Both the position numbers and the translations under genes were made by a program. From Osmia lignaria lignaria (Eukaryota; Arthropoda; Insecta; Hymenoptera; Megachilidae): a stretch of DNA of 64,000 nucleotides. Where the stretch lies: positions 1,117,501 through 1,181,500 of the forward strand of contig NW_027478166.1 of assembly GCF_051020975.1 (NCBI RefSeq), in the 5' to 3' direction. Under the pieces are notes generated by a model, which was not told the origin of the DNA, ran no database searches, and saw only the letters and a program-made list of their open reading frames with translations. Within the stretch, counting starts at the first letter, position 1, and each line of letters begins with the position of its first letter. This document shows positions 47,513 through 60,392 of this stretch, in pieces.

Positions 47513-48478
47513 GATCAGACGCGTAGTTCTCGAGATATATCAAGATATTTAAAAGTTCCGAAGCCGCACCAACATAATAGAGATACAGAAACACCGTGGC
47601 CCCTTTCTTTGAGATAACTCTGCACTATTGCGAGCTGCAAATGCCACTTCCAGCTTAGCTGTGCAGAAGAAGAACAACAAGAAGTAGAAATATCTCGAAA
47701 TATGTCCGTCAGGCCCCTTCCCTTGAGATAAATCTGCAAATATCTCGGAAACGAAGAGAGCTATGGCAAAATGTTAAGAGACCTTTTTTGTAGAGAATTA
47801 AGTTTCCTACTTTTCATGTTCTATGATATTTTTTGATCAGATGCGTAGTTCTCGAGATATATCAAGATATTTAAAAGTTCCGAAGCCGCACCAACACAAT
47901 AGAGATACAGAAACACCGTGGCCCCTTTCTTTGAGATAACTGTGCACCAGTGCGAGCCGCAAATGCCACTTCCAGCTTAGCTGTGCAGAAGAAGAACAAC
48001 AAGAAGAAGAAATATCTCGAAATATGTCCGTCAGGCCCCTTCCCTTGAGATATATCTGCAAATATCTCGGAAACGAAGCGAGCTATGGCAAAATGTTAAG
48101 AGACCGTTTTTGTAGAGAATTAAGTTTCCTACTTTTCATGTTCTATGATATTTTTTGATCAGATGCGTAGTTCTCGAGATATATCAAGATATTTAAAAGT
48201 TCCGAAGCCGCACCAACATAATAGAGATACAGAAACACCGTGGCCCCTTTCTTTGAGATAACTCTGCACTATTGCGAGCTGTAAATGCCACTTCCAGCTT
48301 AGCTGTGCAGAAGAAGAACAACAAGAAGAAGAAATATCTCGAAATATGTCCATCAGGCCCCTTCCCTTGAGATATATCTGCAAATATCTCGGAAACGAAG
48401 CGAGCTATGGCAAAATGTTAAGAGACCTTTTTTGTAGAGAATTATGTTTCCTACAATTTATGTTCTATGATATTTTTT
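47513..48478 (+). repeat. 3-monomer tandem duplication (966 bp), copy 2
   Basis: Monomers 148-150 repeat 46547-47512 in order. The last has ATGTCCATCAGG (near 48350). Confidence 0.9.
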
Positions 48479-49122
48479 GATCAGAAGCGTAGTTTTCGAG
48501 ATATATCGAGATATTTAAAAGTTCCGAAGCCGCACCAACATAATAGAGATACAGAAACACCGTGGCCCCTTTCTTTGAGATAACTCTGCACTAGTGCGAG
48601 CCGCAAATGCCACTTCCAGCTTAGCTGTGCAGAAGAAGAACAACAAGAAGAAGAAATATCTCGAAATATGTCCGTCAGGCCCCTTCCCTTGAGATAAATC
48701 TGCAAATATCTCGGAAACGAAGCGAGCTATGGCAAAATGTTAAGAGACCTTTTTTGTAGAGAATTAAGTTTCCTACTTTTTATGTTATATGATATTTTTT
48801 GATCAGATGCGTAGTTCTCGAGATATATCAAGATATTTAAAAGTTCCGAAGCCGCACCAACATGATAGGGATACAGAAATACCGTGGCCCCTTTCTTGGA
48901 GATAACTCTGCACTAGTGCGAGCCGCAAATGCCACTTCCAGCTTAGCTGTGCAGAAGAAGAACAACAAGAAGAAGAAATATCTCGAAATATGTCCGTCAG
49001 GCCCCTTCCCTTGAGATAAATCTGCAAATATCTCGGAAACGAAGCGAGCTATGGCAAAACGTTAAGAGACCTTTTTTGTAGAGAATAATATTTCCTACAA
49101 TTTACGTTCTATGATATTTTTT

Positions 49123-52100
49123 GATCAGAAGCGTAGTTTTCGAGATATATCGAGATATTTAAAAGCTCCGAAGCCGCACCAATATAATAGAGATACAGAA
49201 ACACCGTGGCCCCTTTCTTTGAGATAACTCTGCACTATTGCGAGCCGCAAATGCCACTTCCAGCTCAGCTGTGCAGAAGAAGAACAACAAGAAGAAGAAA
49301 TATCTCGAAATATGTCCGTCAGGCCCCTTCCCTTGAGATAAATCTGCAAATATCTCGGAAACGAAGCGAGCTATGGCAAAATGTTAAGAGACCTTTTTTG
49401 TAGAGAATTATGTTTCCTACAATTTATGTTCTATGATATTTTTTGATCAGAAGCGTAGTTTTCGAGATATATCGAGATATTTAAAAGTTCCGAAGCCGCA
49501 CCAACATAATAGAGATACAGAAACACCGTGGCCCCTTTCTTTGGGATAACTCTGCACTATTGCGAGCTGCCAATGCCACTTCCAGCTTAGCTGTGCAGAA
49601 GAAGAACAACAAGAAGAAGAAATATCTCGAAATATGTCCGTCAGGCCACTTCCCTTGAGATAAATCTGCAAATATCTCGGAAACGAAGCGAGCTATGGCA
49701 AAATGTTAAGAGACCTTTTTTGTAGAGAATTAAGTTTTCTACTTTTTATGTTCGATGATATTTTTTGATCAGATGCGTAGTTCTCGAGATATATCAAGAT
49801 ATTTAAAAGTTCCGAAGCTGCACCAACATAATAGAGGTACAGAAACACCGTGGCCTCTTTCTTTGAGATAACTCTGCACTATTGCGAGCTGCAAATGCCA
49901 CTTCGAGCTTAGCTGTGCAGAAGAAGAACAACAAGAAGAAGAAATATCTCGAAATATGTCCGTCAGACCCCTTCCCTTGAGATGAATCTGCAAATATCTC
50001 GGAAACGAAGCGAGCTATGGCAAAACGTTAAGAGACCTTTTTTGTAGAGAATAATATTTCCTACAATTTACGTTCTATGATATTTTTTGATCAGAAGCGT
50101 AGTTTTCGAGATATATCGAGATATTTAAAAGCTCCGAAGCCGCACCAATATAATAGAGATACAGAAACACCGTGGCCCCTTTCTTTGAGATAACTCTGCA
50201 CTATTGCGAGCCGCAAATGCCACTTCCAGCTCAGCTGTGCAGAAGAAGAACAACAAGAAGAAGAAATATCTCGAAATATGTCCGTCAGGCCCCTTCCCTT
50301 GAGATAAATATGCAAATATCTCGGAAACGAAGCGAGCTATGGCAAAATGTTAAGAGACCTTTTTTGTAGAGAATTAAGTTTCCTACTTTATATGTTCTAT
50401 GATATTTTTTGATCAGATGCGTAGTTCTCGAGATATATCAAGATATTTAAAAGTTCCGAAGCCGCACCAACATAATAGAGATACAGAAACACCGTGGCCC
50501 CTTTCTTTGAGATAACTCTGCACTATTGCGAGGCGCAAATGCCACTTCCAGCTTAGCTGTGCAGAGGAAGAACAACAAGAAGAAGAAATATCTCGAAATA
50601 TGTCCGTCAGGCCAGTTCCTTTGAGCTGAATCTGCAAATATCTCGGAAACGAAGCGAGCTATGGCAAAATGTTAAGAGACGTTTTTTGTAGATAATTATG
50701 TTTCCTACAATTTATGTTCTATGATATTTTTTGATCAGAAGCGTAGTTTTCGAGATATATCGAGATATTTAAAAGTTCCGAAGACGCACCAACACAATAG
50801 AGATACAGAAACACCGTGGCCCCATTCTTTGAGATAACTGTGCACCAGTGCGAGCCGCAAATGCCACTTCCAGCTTAGCTGTGCAGAAGAAGAACAACAA
50901 GAAGAAGAAATATCTCGAAATATGTCCGTCAGGCCCCTTCCCTTGAGATATATCTGCAAATATCTCGGAAACGAAGCGAGCTATGGCAAAATGTTAAGAG
51001 ACCGTTTTTGTAGAGAATTATGTTTCCTACTTTTTATGTTCTATGATATTTTTTGATCAGACGCGTAGTTCTCGAGATATATCAAGATATTTAAAAGTTC
51101 CGAAGCCGCACCAACATAATAGAGATACAGAAACACCGTGGCCCCTTTCTTTGAGATAACTCTGCACTATTGCGAGCTGCAAATGCCACTTCCAGCTTAG
51201 CTGTGCAGAAGAAGAACAACAAGAAGTAGAAATATCTCGAAATATGTCCGTCAGGCCCCTTCCCTTGAGATAAATCTGCAAATATCTCGGAAACGAAGAG
51301 AGCTATGGCAAAATGTTAAGAGACCTTTTTTGTAGAGAATTAAGTTTCCTACTTTTCATGTTCTATGATATTTTTTGATCAGATGCGTAGTTCTCGAGAT
51401 ATATCAAGATACTTAAAAGTTCCGAAGCCGCACCAACATAATAGAGATACAGAAACACCGTGGCCCCTTTCTTTGAGATAACTCTGCACTATTGCGAGCT
51501 GTAAATGCCACTTCCAGCTTAGCTGTGCAGAAGAAGAACAACAAGAAGAAGAAATATCTCGAAATATGTCCGTCAGGCCCCTTCCCTTGAGATATATCTG
51601 CAAATATCTCGGAAACGAAGCGAGCTATGGCAAAATGTTAAGAGACCTTTTTTGTAGAGAATTATGTTTCCTACAATTTATGTTCTATGATATTTTTTGA
51701 TCAGAAGCGTAGTTTTCGAGATATATCGAGATATTTAAAAGTTCCGAAGCCGCACCAACATAATAGAGATACAGAAACACCGTGGCCCCTTTCTTTGAGA
51801 TAACTCTGCACTAGTGCGAGCCGCAAATGCCACTTCCAGCTTAGCTGTGCAGAAGAAGAACAACAAGAAGAAGAAATATCTCGAAATATGTCCGTCAGGC
51901 CCCTTCCCTTGAGATAAATCTGCAAATATCTCGGAAACGAAGCGAGCTATGGCAAAATGTTAAGAGACCTTTTTTGTAGAGAATTAAGTTTCCTACTTTT
52001 TATGTTCTATGATATTTTTTGATCAGATGCGTAGTTCTCGAGATATATCAAGATATTTAAAAGTTCCGAAGCCGCACCAACATGATAGGGATACAGAAAT

Positions 52101-52342
52101 ACCGTGGCCCCTTTCTTTGAGATAACTCTGCACTAGTGCGAGCCGCAAATGCCACTTCCAGCTTAGCTGTGCAGAAGAAGAACAACAAGAAGAAGAAATA
52201 TCTCGAAATATGTCCGTCAGGCCCCTTCCCTTGAGATAAATCTGCAAATATCTCGGAAACGAAGCGAGCTATGGCAAAATGTTTAGAGACCTTTCTTGTA
52301 GAGAATTAAGTTTCCTACTTTTTATGTAGTATGATATTTTTT
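49123..52342 (+). repeat. 10-monomer relative of the 13-monomer block (3220 bp)
   Basis: Monomers 153-162 carry the same markers in the same order as 44937-49122. They have two monomers (155-156) where the other has one (142), and two monomers (159-160) where the other has six (145-150). The length is exactly 10 x 322. The right end shares the unusual junction GTTTAGAGACC with TATGTAGTATG (near 52281-52330) with the one near 44231-44280. Confidence 0.88.
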
Positions 52343-55300
52343 GATCAGATGCGTAGTTCTCGAGATATATCAAGATATTTAAAAGTTCCGAAGCCGCACC
52401 AACATAATAGAGATACAGAAACACCGTGGCCCCTTTCTTTGGGATAACTCTGCACTATTGCGAGCTGCAAATGCCACTTCCAGCTTAGCTGTGCAGAACA
52501 AGAACAACAAGAAGAAGAAATATCTCGAAATATGTCCGTCAGGCCACTTCCCTTGAGATAAATCTGCAAATATCTCGGAAACGAAGCGAGCTATGGCAAA
52601 ATGTTAAGAGACCTTTTTTGTAGAGAATTATGTTTCCTACAATTTATGTTGTATGATATTTTTTGATCAGAAGCGTAGTTTTCGAGATATATCGAGATAT
52701 TTAAAAGTTCCGAAGCCGCACCAACATAATAGAGATACAGAAACACCGTGGCCCCTTTGTTTGAGATAACTCTGCACTAGTGCGAGCCGCAAATGCCACT
52801 TCCAGCTTAGCTGTGCAGAAGAAGAACAACAAGAAGAAGAAATATCTCGAAATATGTCCGTCAGGCCCCTTCCCTTGAGATAAATATGCAAATATCACGG
52901 AAACGAAGCGAGCTATGGCAAAATGTTAAGCGACCTTTTTTGTAGAGAATTAAGTTTCCTACTTTTTATGTTCTATGATATTTTTTGATCAGAAGCGTAG
53001 TTCTCGAGATATATCAAGATATTTAAAAGTTCCGAAGCCGCACCAACATAATAGAGATACAGAAACACCGTGGCCCCTTTCTTTGAGATAACTCTGCACT
53101 ATTGCGAGCTGCAAATGCCACTTCCAGCTTAGCTGTGCAGAGGAAGAACAACAAGAAGAAGAAATATCTCGAAATATGTCTGTCAGGCCAGTTCCTTTGA
53201 GCTGAATCTGCAAATATCTCGGAAACGAAGCGAGCTATGGCAAAATGTTAAGAGACGTTTTTTGTAGAGAATTCTGTTTCCTACAATTTATGTTCTATGA
53301 TATTTTTTGATCAGAAGCGTAGTTTTCGAGATATATCGAGATATTTAAAAGTTCCGAAGCCGCACCAACATAATAGGGATACAGAAACACCGTGGCCCCT
53401 TTCTTTGAGATAACTCTGCACTAGTGCGAGCCGCAAATGCCACTTCCAGCTTAGCTGTGCAGAAGAAGAACAACAAGAAGAAGAAATATCTCGAAATATG
53501 TCCGTCAGGCCCCTTCCCTTGAGATAAATCTGCAAATATCTCGGAAACGAAGCGAGCTATGGCAAAATGTTAAGAGACCTTTTTTGTAGAGAATTAAGTT
53601 TCCTACTTTTTATGTTCTATGATATTTTTTGATCAGATGCGTAGTTCTCGAGATATATCAAGATATTTAAAAGTTCCGAACCCGCACCAACATAATAGAG
53701 ATACAGAAACACCGTGGCCCCTTTCTTTGAGATAACTCTGCACTATTGCGAGCTGCAAATGCCACTTCCAGCTTAGCTGTGCAGAGGAAGAACAACAAGA
53801 AGAAGAAATATCTCGAAATATGTCCGTCAGGCCAGTTCCTTTGAGCTGAATCTGCAAATATCTCGGAAACGAAGCGAGCTATGGCAAAATGTTAAGAGAC
53901 GTTGTTTATAGAGAATTATGTTTCCTACAATTTATGTTCTATGATATTTTTTGATCAGAAGCGTAGTTTTCGAGATATATCGAGATATTTAAAAGTTCCG
54001 AAGCCGCACCAACATAATAGGGATACAGAAACACCGTGGCCCCTTTCTTTGAGATAACTCTGCACTATTGCGAGCTGCAAATGCCACTTCCAGCTTAGCT
54101 GTGCAGAAGAAGAACAACAAGAAGAAGAAATATCTCGAAATATGTCCGTCAGGCCCCTTCCCTTGAGATAAATCTGCAAATATCTCGGAAACGAAGCGAG
54201 CTATGGCAAAATGTTAAGAGACGTTGTTTATAGAGAATTATGTTTCCTACAATTTATGTTCTATGATATTTTTTGATCAGAAGCGTAGTTTTCGAGATAT
54301 ATCGAGATATTTAAAAGTTCCGAAGCCGCACCAACATAATAGAGATACAGAAACACCGTGGCCCCTTTCTTTGAGATAACTCTGCACTGTTGCGAGCTGT
54401 AAATGCCACTTCCAGCTTAGCTGTGCAGAAGAAGAATAACAAGAAGAAGAAATATCTCGAAATATGTCCGTCAGGCCCCTTCCCTTGAGATATATCTGCA
54501 AATATCTCGGAAACGAAGCGAGCTATGGCAAAATGTTAAGAGACCTTTTTTGTAGAGAATTATGTTTCCTACAATTTAGGTTGTATGATATTTTTTGATC
54601 AGAAGCGTAGTTTTCGAGATGTATCGAGATATTTAAAAGTTCCGAAGCCGCACCAACATAATAGAGATACAGAAACACCGTGGCCCCTTTCTTTGAGATA
54701 ACTCTGCACTAGTGCGAGCCGCAAATGCCACTTCCAGCTTAGCTGTGCAGAAGAAGAACAACAAGAAGAAGAAATATCTCGAAATATGTCCGTCAGGTCA
54801 GTTCCTTTGAGCTGAATCTGCAAATATCTCGGAAACGAAGCGAGCTATGGCAAAATGTTAAGAGACATTTTTTGTAGAGAATTACGTTTCCTACAATTTA
54901 TGTTCCATGATATTTTTTGATCAGAAGCGTAGTTCTCGAGATATATCGAGATATTTAAAAGTTCCGAAGCCGCACCAACATAATAGGGATACAGAAACAC
55001 CGTGGCCCCTTTCTTTGAGATAACTCTGCACTAGTGCGAGCCGCAAATGCCACTTCCAGCTTAGCTGTGCAGAAGAAGAACAACAAGAAGAAGAAATATC
55101 TCGAAATATGTCCGTCAGGCCCCTTCCCTTGAGATATATCTGCAAATCTCTCGGAAACGAAGCGAGCTATGGCAAAATGTTAAGAGACCTTTTTTGTAGA
55201 GAATTATGTTTCCTACTTTTTATGTTCTATGATATTTTTTGATCAGATGCGTAGTTCTCGAGATATATCAAGATATTTAAAAGTTCCGAAGCCGCACCAA

Positions 55301-55562
55301 CATAATAGAGATACAGAAACACCGTGGCCCCTTTCTTTGAGATAACTCTGCACTATTGCGAGCTGCAAATGCCACTTCCAGCTTAGCTGTGCAGAAGAAG
55401 AACAACAAGAAGAAGAAATATCTCGAAATATGTCCGTCAGGCCCCTTCCCTTGAGATAAATCTGCAAATATCTCGGAAACAAAGAGAGCTATGGCAAAAT
55501 GTTAAGAGACCTTTTTTGTAGAGAATTAAGTTTCCTACAATTTATGTTCTATGATAGTTTTT
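52343..55562 (+). repeat. Transition monomers 163-172
   Basis: Contains the monomer after the TATGTAGTATG junction, three Q-variant monomers (52987, 53631, 54597), two GTTGTTTATAG tails (near 53901 and 54223), the GAAGAATAAC monomer at 54275 and the GATGTATCGAG monomer at 54597. The last two recur as a pair at 58139 and 60393. Confidence 0.82.
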
Positions 55563-56850
55563 GATCAGAAGCGTAGTTTTCGAGATATATCGTGATATTT
55601 AAAAGTTCCGAAGCCGCACCAACATAATAGGGATACAGAAACACCGTGGCCCCTTTCTTTGAGATAACTCTGCACTAGTGCGAGCCGCAAATGCCACTTC
55701 CAGCTTAGCTGTGCAGAAGAAGAACAACAAGAAGAAGAAATATCTCGAAATATGTCCGTCAGGCCCCTTCCCTTGAGATATATCTGCAAATCTCTCGGAA
55801 ACGAAGCGAGCTATGGCAAAATGTTAAGAGACCTTTTTTGTAGAGAATTATGTTTCCTACAATTTATGTTCTATGATATTTTTTGATCAGAAGCGTAGTT
55901 TTCGAGATATATCGAGATATTTAAAAGTTCCGAAGCCGCACCAACATAATAGAGATACAGAAACACCGTGGCCCCTTTCTTTGAGATAACTCTGCACTAG
56001 TGCGAGCCGCAAATGCCACTTCCAGCTTAGCTGTGCAGAAGAAGAACAACAAGAAGAAGAAATATCTCGAAATATGTCCGTCAGGCCCCTTCCCTTGAGA
56101 TAAATCTGCAAATATCTCGGAAACCAAGCGAGCTATGGCAAAATGTTAAGAGACCTTTTTTGTAGAGAATTAAGTTTCCTACTTTTTATGTTCTATGATA
56201 TTTTTTGATCAGATGCGTAGTTCTCGAGATATATCAAGATATTTAAAAGTTCCGAAGCCGCACCAACATAATAGAGATACAGAAACACCGTGGCCCCTTT
56301 CTTTGAGATAACTCTGCACTATTGCGAGCTGCAAATGCCACTTCCAGCTTAGCTGTGCAGAGGAAGAACAACAAGAAGAAGAAATATCTCGAAATATGTC
56401 CGTCAGGCCAGTTCCTTTGAGCTGAATCTGCAAATATCTCGGAAACGAAGCGAGCTATGGCAAAATGTTAAGAGACGTATTTTGTAGAGAATTATGTTTC
56501 CTACAATTTATGTTGTATGATATTTTTTGATCCGAAGCGTAGTTTTCGAGATATATCGAGATATTTAAAAGTTCCGAAGCCGCACCAACATAATAGGGAT
56601 ACAGAAACACCGTGGCCCCTTTCTTTGAGATAACTCTGCACTACTGCGAGCCGCAAATGCCACTTCCAGCTTAGCTGTGCAGAAGAAGAACAACAAGAAG
56701 AAGAAATATCTCGAAATATGTCCGTCAGGCCCCTTCCCTTGAGATAAATCTGCAAATATCTCGGAAACGAAGAGAGCTATGGCAAAATGTTAAGAGACCT
56801 TTTTTGTAGAGAATTAAGTTTCCTACAATTTATGTTCTATGATAGTTTTT
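55563..56850 (+). repeat. 4-monomer block (1288 bp), copy 1
   Basis: Monomers 173-176: ATAGTTTTTGATC junction with ATCGTGATATT and AAATCTCTCGG; B with GAAACCAAG; Q variant with GCAGAGGAAG; TGATCCGAAG head. Repeated at 56851-58138. Confidence 0.92.
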
Positions 56851-58138
56851 GATCAGAAGCGTAGTTTTCGAGATATATCGTGATATTTAAAAGTTCCGAA
56901 GCCGCACCAACATAATAGGGATACAGAAACACCGTGGCCCCTTTCTTTGAGATAACTCTGCACTAGTGCGAGCCGCAAATGCCACTTCCAGCTTAGCTGT
57001 GCAGAAGAAGAACAACAAGAAGAAGAAATATCTCGAAATATGTCCGTCAGGCCCCTTCCCTTGAGATATATCTGCAAATCTCTCGGAAACGAAGCGAGCT
57101 ATGGCAAAATGTTAAGAGACCTTTTTTGTAGAGAATTATGTTTCCTACAATTTATGTTCTATGATATTTTTTGATCAGAAGCGTAGTTTTCGAGATATAT
57201 CGAGATATTTAAAAGTTCCGAAGCCGCACCAACATAATAGAGATACAGAAACACCGTGGCCCCTTTCTTTGAGATAACTCTGCACTAGTGCGAGCCGCAA
57301 ATGCCACTTCCAGCTTAGCTGTGCAGAAGAAGAACAACAAGAAGAAGAAATATCTCGAAATATGTCCGTCAGGCCCCTTCCCTTGAGATAAATCTGCAAA
57401 TATCTCGGAAACCAAGCGAGCTATGGCAAAATGTTAAGAGACCTTTTTTGTAGAGAATTAAGTTTCCTACTTTTTATGTTCTATGATATTTTTTGATCAG
57501 ATGCGTAGTTCTCGAGATATATCAAGATATTTAAAAGTTCCGAAGCCGCACCAACATAATAGAGATACAGAAACACCGTGGCCCCTTTCTTTGAGATAAC
57601 TCTGCACTATTGCGAGCTGCAAATGCCACTTCCAGCTTAGCTGTGCAGAGGAAGAACAACAAGAAGAAGAAATATCTCGAAATATGTCCGTCAGGCCAGT
57701 TCCTTTGAGCTGAATCTGCAAATATCTCGGAAACGAAGCGAGCTATGGCAAAATGTTAAGAGACGTTTTTTGTAGAGAATTATGTTTCCTACAATTTATG
57801 TTGTATGATATTTTTTGATCCGAAGCGTAGTTTTCGAGATATATCGAGATATTTAAAAGTTCCGAAGCCGCACCAACATAATAGGGATACAGAAACACCG
57901 TGGCCCCTTTCTTTGAGATAACTCTGCACTAGTGCGAGCCGCAAATGCCACTTCCAGCTTAGCTGTGCAGAAGAAGAACAACAAGAAGAAGAAATATCTC
58001 GAAATATGTCCGTCAGGCCCCTTCCCTTGAGATAAATCTGCAAATATCTCGGAAACGAAGCGAGCTATGGCAAAATGTAAAGAGACCTTTTTTGTAGAGA
58101 ATTGAGTTTCCTACTTCTTATCTTGTATGATATTTTTT
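56851..58138 (+). repeat. 4-monomer block (1288 bp), copy 2
   Basis: Monomers 177-180 repeat 55563-56850 marker for marker. The last monomer differs (CACTAGTG instead of CACTACTG) and ends with GTAAAGAG and ATTGAGTTTCC, leading into a different series. Confidence 0.92.
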
Positions 58139-60392
58139 GATCAGATGCGTAGTTCTCGAGATATATCAAGATATTTAAAAGTTCCGAAGCCGCACCAACA
58201 TAATAGAGATACAGAAACACCGTGGCCCCTTTCTTTGAGATAACTCTGCACTGTTGCGAGCTGTAAATGCCACTTCCAGCTTAGCTGTGCAGAAGAAGAA
58301 TAACAAGAAGAAGAAATATCTCGAAATATGTCCGTCAGGCCCCTGCCCTTGAGATATATCTGCAAATATCTCGGAAACGAAGCGAGCTATGGCAAAATGT
58401 TAAGAGACCTTTTTTGTAGAGAATTATGTTTCCTACAATTTAGGTTCTATGATATTTTTTGATCAGAAGCGTAGTTTTCGAGATGTATCGAGATATTTAA
58501 AAGTTCCGAAGCCGCACCAACATAATAGAGATACAGAAACACCGTGGCCCCTTTCTTTGAGATAACTCTGCACTAGTGCGAGCCGCAAATGCCACTTCCA
58601 GCTTAGCTGTGCAGAAGAAGAACAACAAGAAGAAGAAATATCTCGAAATATGTCCGTCAGGCCCCTTCCCTTGAGATAAATCTGCAAATATCTCGGAAAC
58701 GAAGAGAGCTATGGCAAAATGTTAAGAGACCTATTTTGTAGAGAATTAAGTTTCCTACAATTTATGTTCTATGATAGTTTTTGATCAGAAGCGTAGTTTT
58801 CGAGATATATCGAGATATTTAAAAGTTCCGAAGCCGCACCAACATAATAGGGATACAGAAACACCGTGGCCCCTTTCTTTGAGATAACTCTGCACTAGTG
58901 CGAGCCGCAAATGCCACTTCCAGCTTAGCTGTGCAGAAGAAGAACAACAAGAAGAAGAAATATCTCGAAATATGTCCGTCAGGCCCCTTCCCTTGAGATA
59001 TATCTGCAAATATCTCGGAAACGAAGCGAGCTATGGCAAAATGTTAAGAGACCTTTTTTGTAGAGAATTATGTTTCCTACAATTTATGTTCTAGGATATT
59101 TTTTGATCAGAAGCGTAGTTTTCGAGATATATCGAGATATTTAAAAGTTCCGAAGCCGCACCAACATAATAGAGATACAGAAACACCGTGGCCCCTTTCT
59201 TTGAGATAACTCTGCACTATTGCGAGCTGCAAATGCCACTTCCAGCTTAGCTGTGCAGAGGAAGAACAACAAGAAGAAGAAATATCTCGAAATATGTCCG
59301 TCAGGCCAGTTCCTTTGAGCTGAATCTGCAAATATCTCGGAAACGAAGCGAGCTATGGCAAAATGTTAAGAGACGTTGTTTATAGAGAATTATGTTTCCT
59401 ACAATTTATGTTCTATGATATTTTTTGATCAGAAGCGTAGTTTTCGAGATATATCGAGATATTTAAAAGTTCCGAAGCCGCACCAACATAATAGGGATAC
59501 AGAAACACCGTGGCCCCTTTCTTTGAGATAACTCTGCACTATTGCGAGCTGCAAATGCCACTTCCAGCTTAGCTGTGCAGAAGAAGAACAACAAGAAGAA
59601 GAAATATCTCGAAATATGTCCGTCAGGCCCCTTCCCTTGAGATAAATCTGCAAATATCTCGGAAACGAAGAGAGCTATGGCAAAATGTTAAGAGACCTAT
59701 TTTGTAGAGAATTAAGTTTCCTACAATTTATGTTCTATGATAGTTTTTGATCAGAAGCGTAGTTTTCGAGATATATCGAGATATTTAAAAGTTCCGAAGC
59801 CGCACCAACATAATAGGGATACACAAACACCGTGGCCCCTTTCTTTGAGATAACTCTGCACTAGTGCGAGCCGCAAATGCCACTTCCAGCTTAGCTGTGC
59901 AGAAGAAGAACAACAAGAAGAAGAAATATCTCGAAATATGTCCGTCAGGCCCCTTCCCTTGAGATATATCTGCAAATCTCTCGGAAACGAAGCGAGCTAT
60001 GGCAAAATGTTAAGAGACCTTTTTTGTAGAGAATTATGTTTCCTACAATTTATGTTCTATGATATTTTTTGATCAGAAGCGTAGTTTTCGAGATATATCG
60101 AGATATTTAAAAGTTCCGAAGCCGCACCAACATAATAGAGATACAGAAACACCGTGGTCCCTTTCTTTGAGATAACTCTGCACTAGTGCGAGCCGCAAAT
60201 GCCACTTCCAGCTTAGCTGTGCAGAAGAAGAACAACAAGAAGAAGAAATATCTCGAAATATGTCCGTCAGGCCCCTTCCCTTGAGATAAATCTGCAAATA
60301 TCTCGGAAACGAAGCGAGCTATGGCAAAATGTTAAGAGACCTTTTTTGTAGAGAATTGAGTTTCCTACTTTTTATCTTGTATGATATTTTTT
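58139..60392 (+). repeat. 7-monomer block (2254 bp), copy 1
   Basis: Monomers 181-187: GAAGAATAAC variant, GATGTATCGAG variant, ATAGTTTTTGATC junction, TTCTAGGATATT junction with Q variant, GTTGTTTATAG followed by an L-middle monomer, ATAGTTTTTGATC again, and a B monomer ending in GAATTGAGTTTCC with TTATCTTGTATG. That ending also precedes this block. Confidence 0.85.

Larger units (their letters stand above)
44937..49122 (+). repeat. 13-monomer block (4186 bp)
   Basis: Monomers 140-152 in order: AAAAGCTCCG; TTTGGGATAAC; CAATATAAT with AAATATGC; Q variant with GCAGAGGAAG; GAAGACGC with CACCAGTGCG; then a three-monomer unit given twice (GACGCG with AAGTAGAAA, CAACACAAT, GCTGTAAATG); B with R middle; CATGATAGGG. 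It is exactly 13 x 322. Its markers reappear in order in 49123-52342. Confidence 0.9.
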
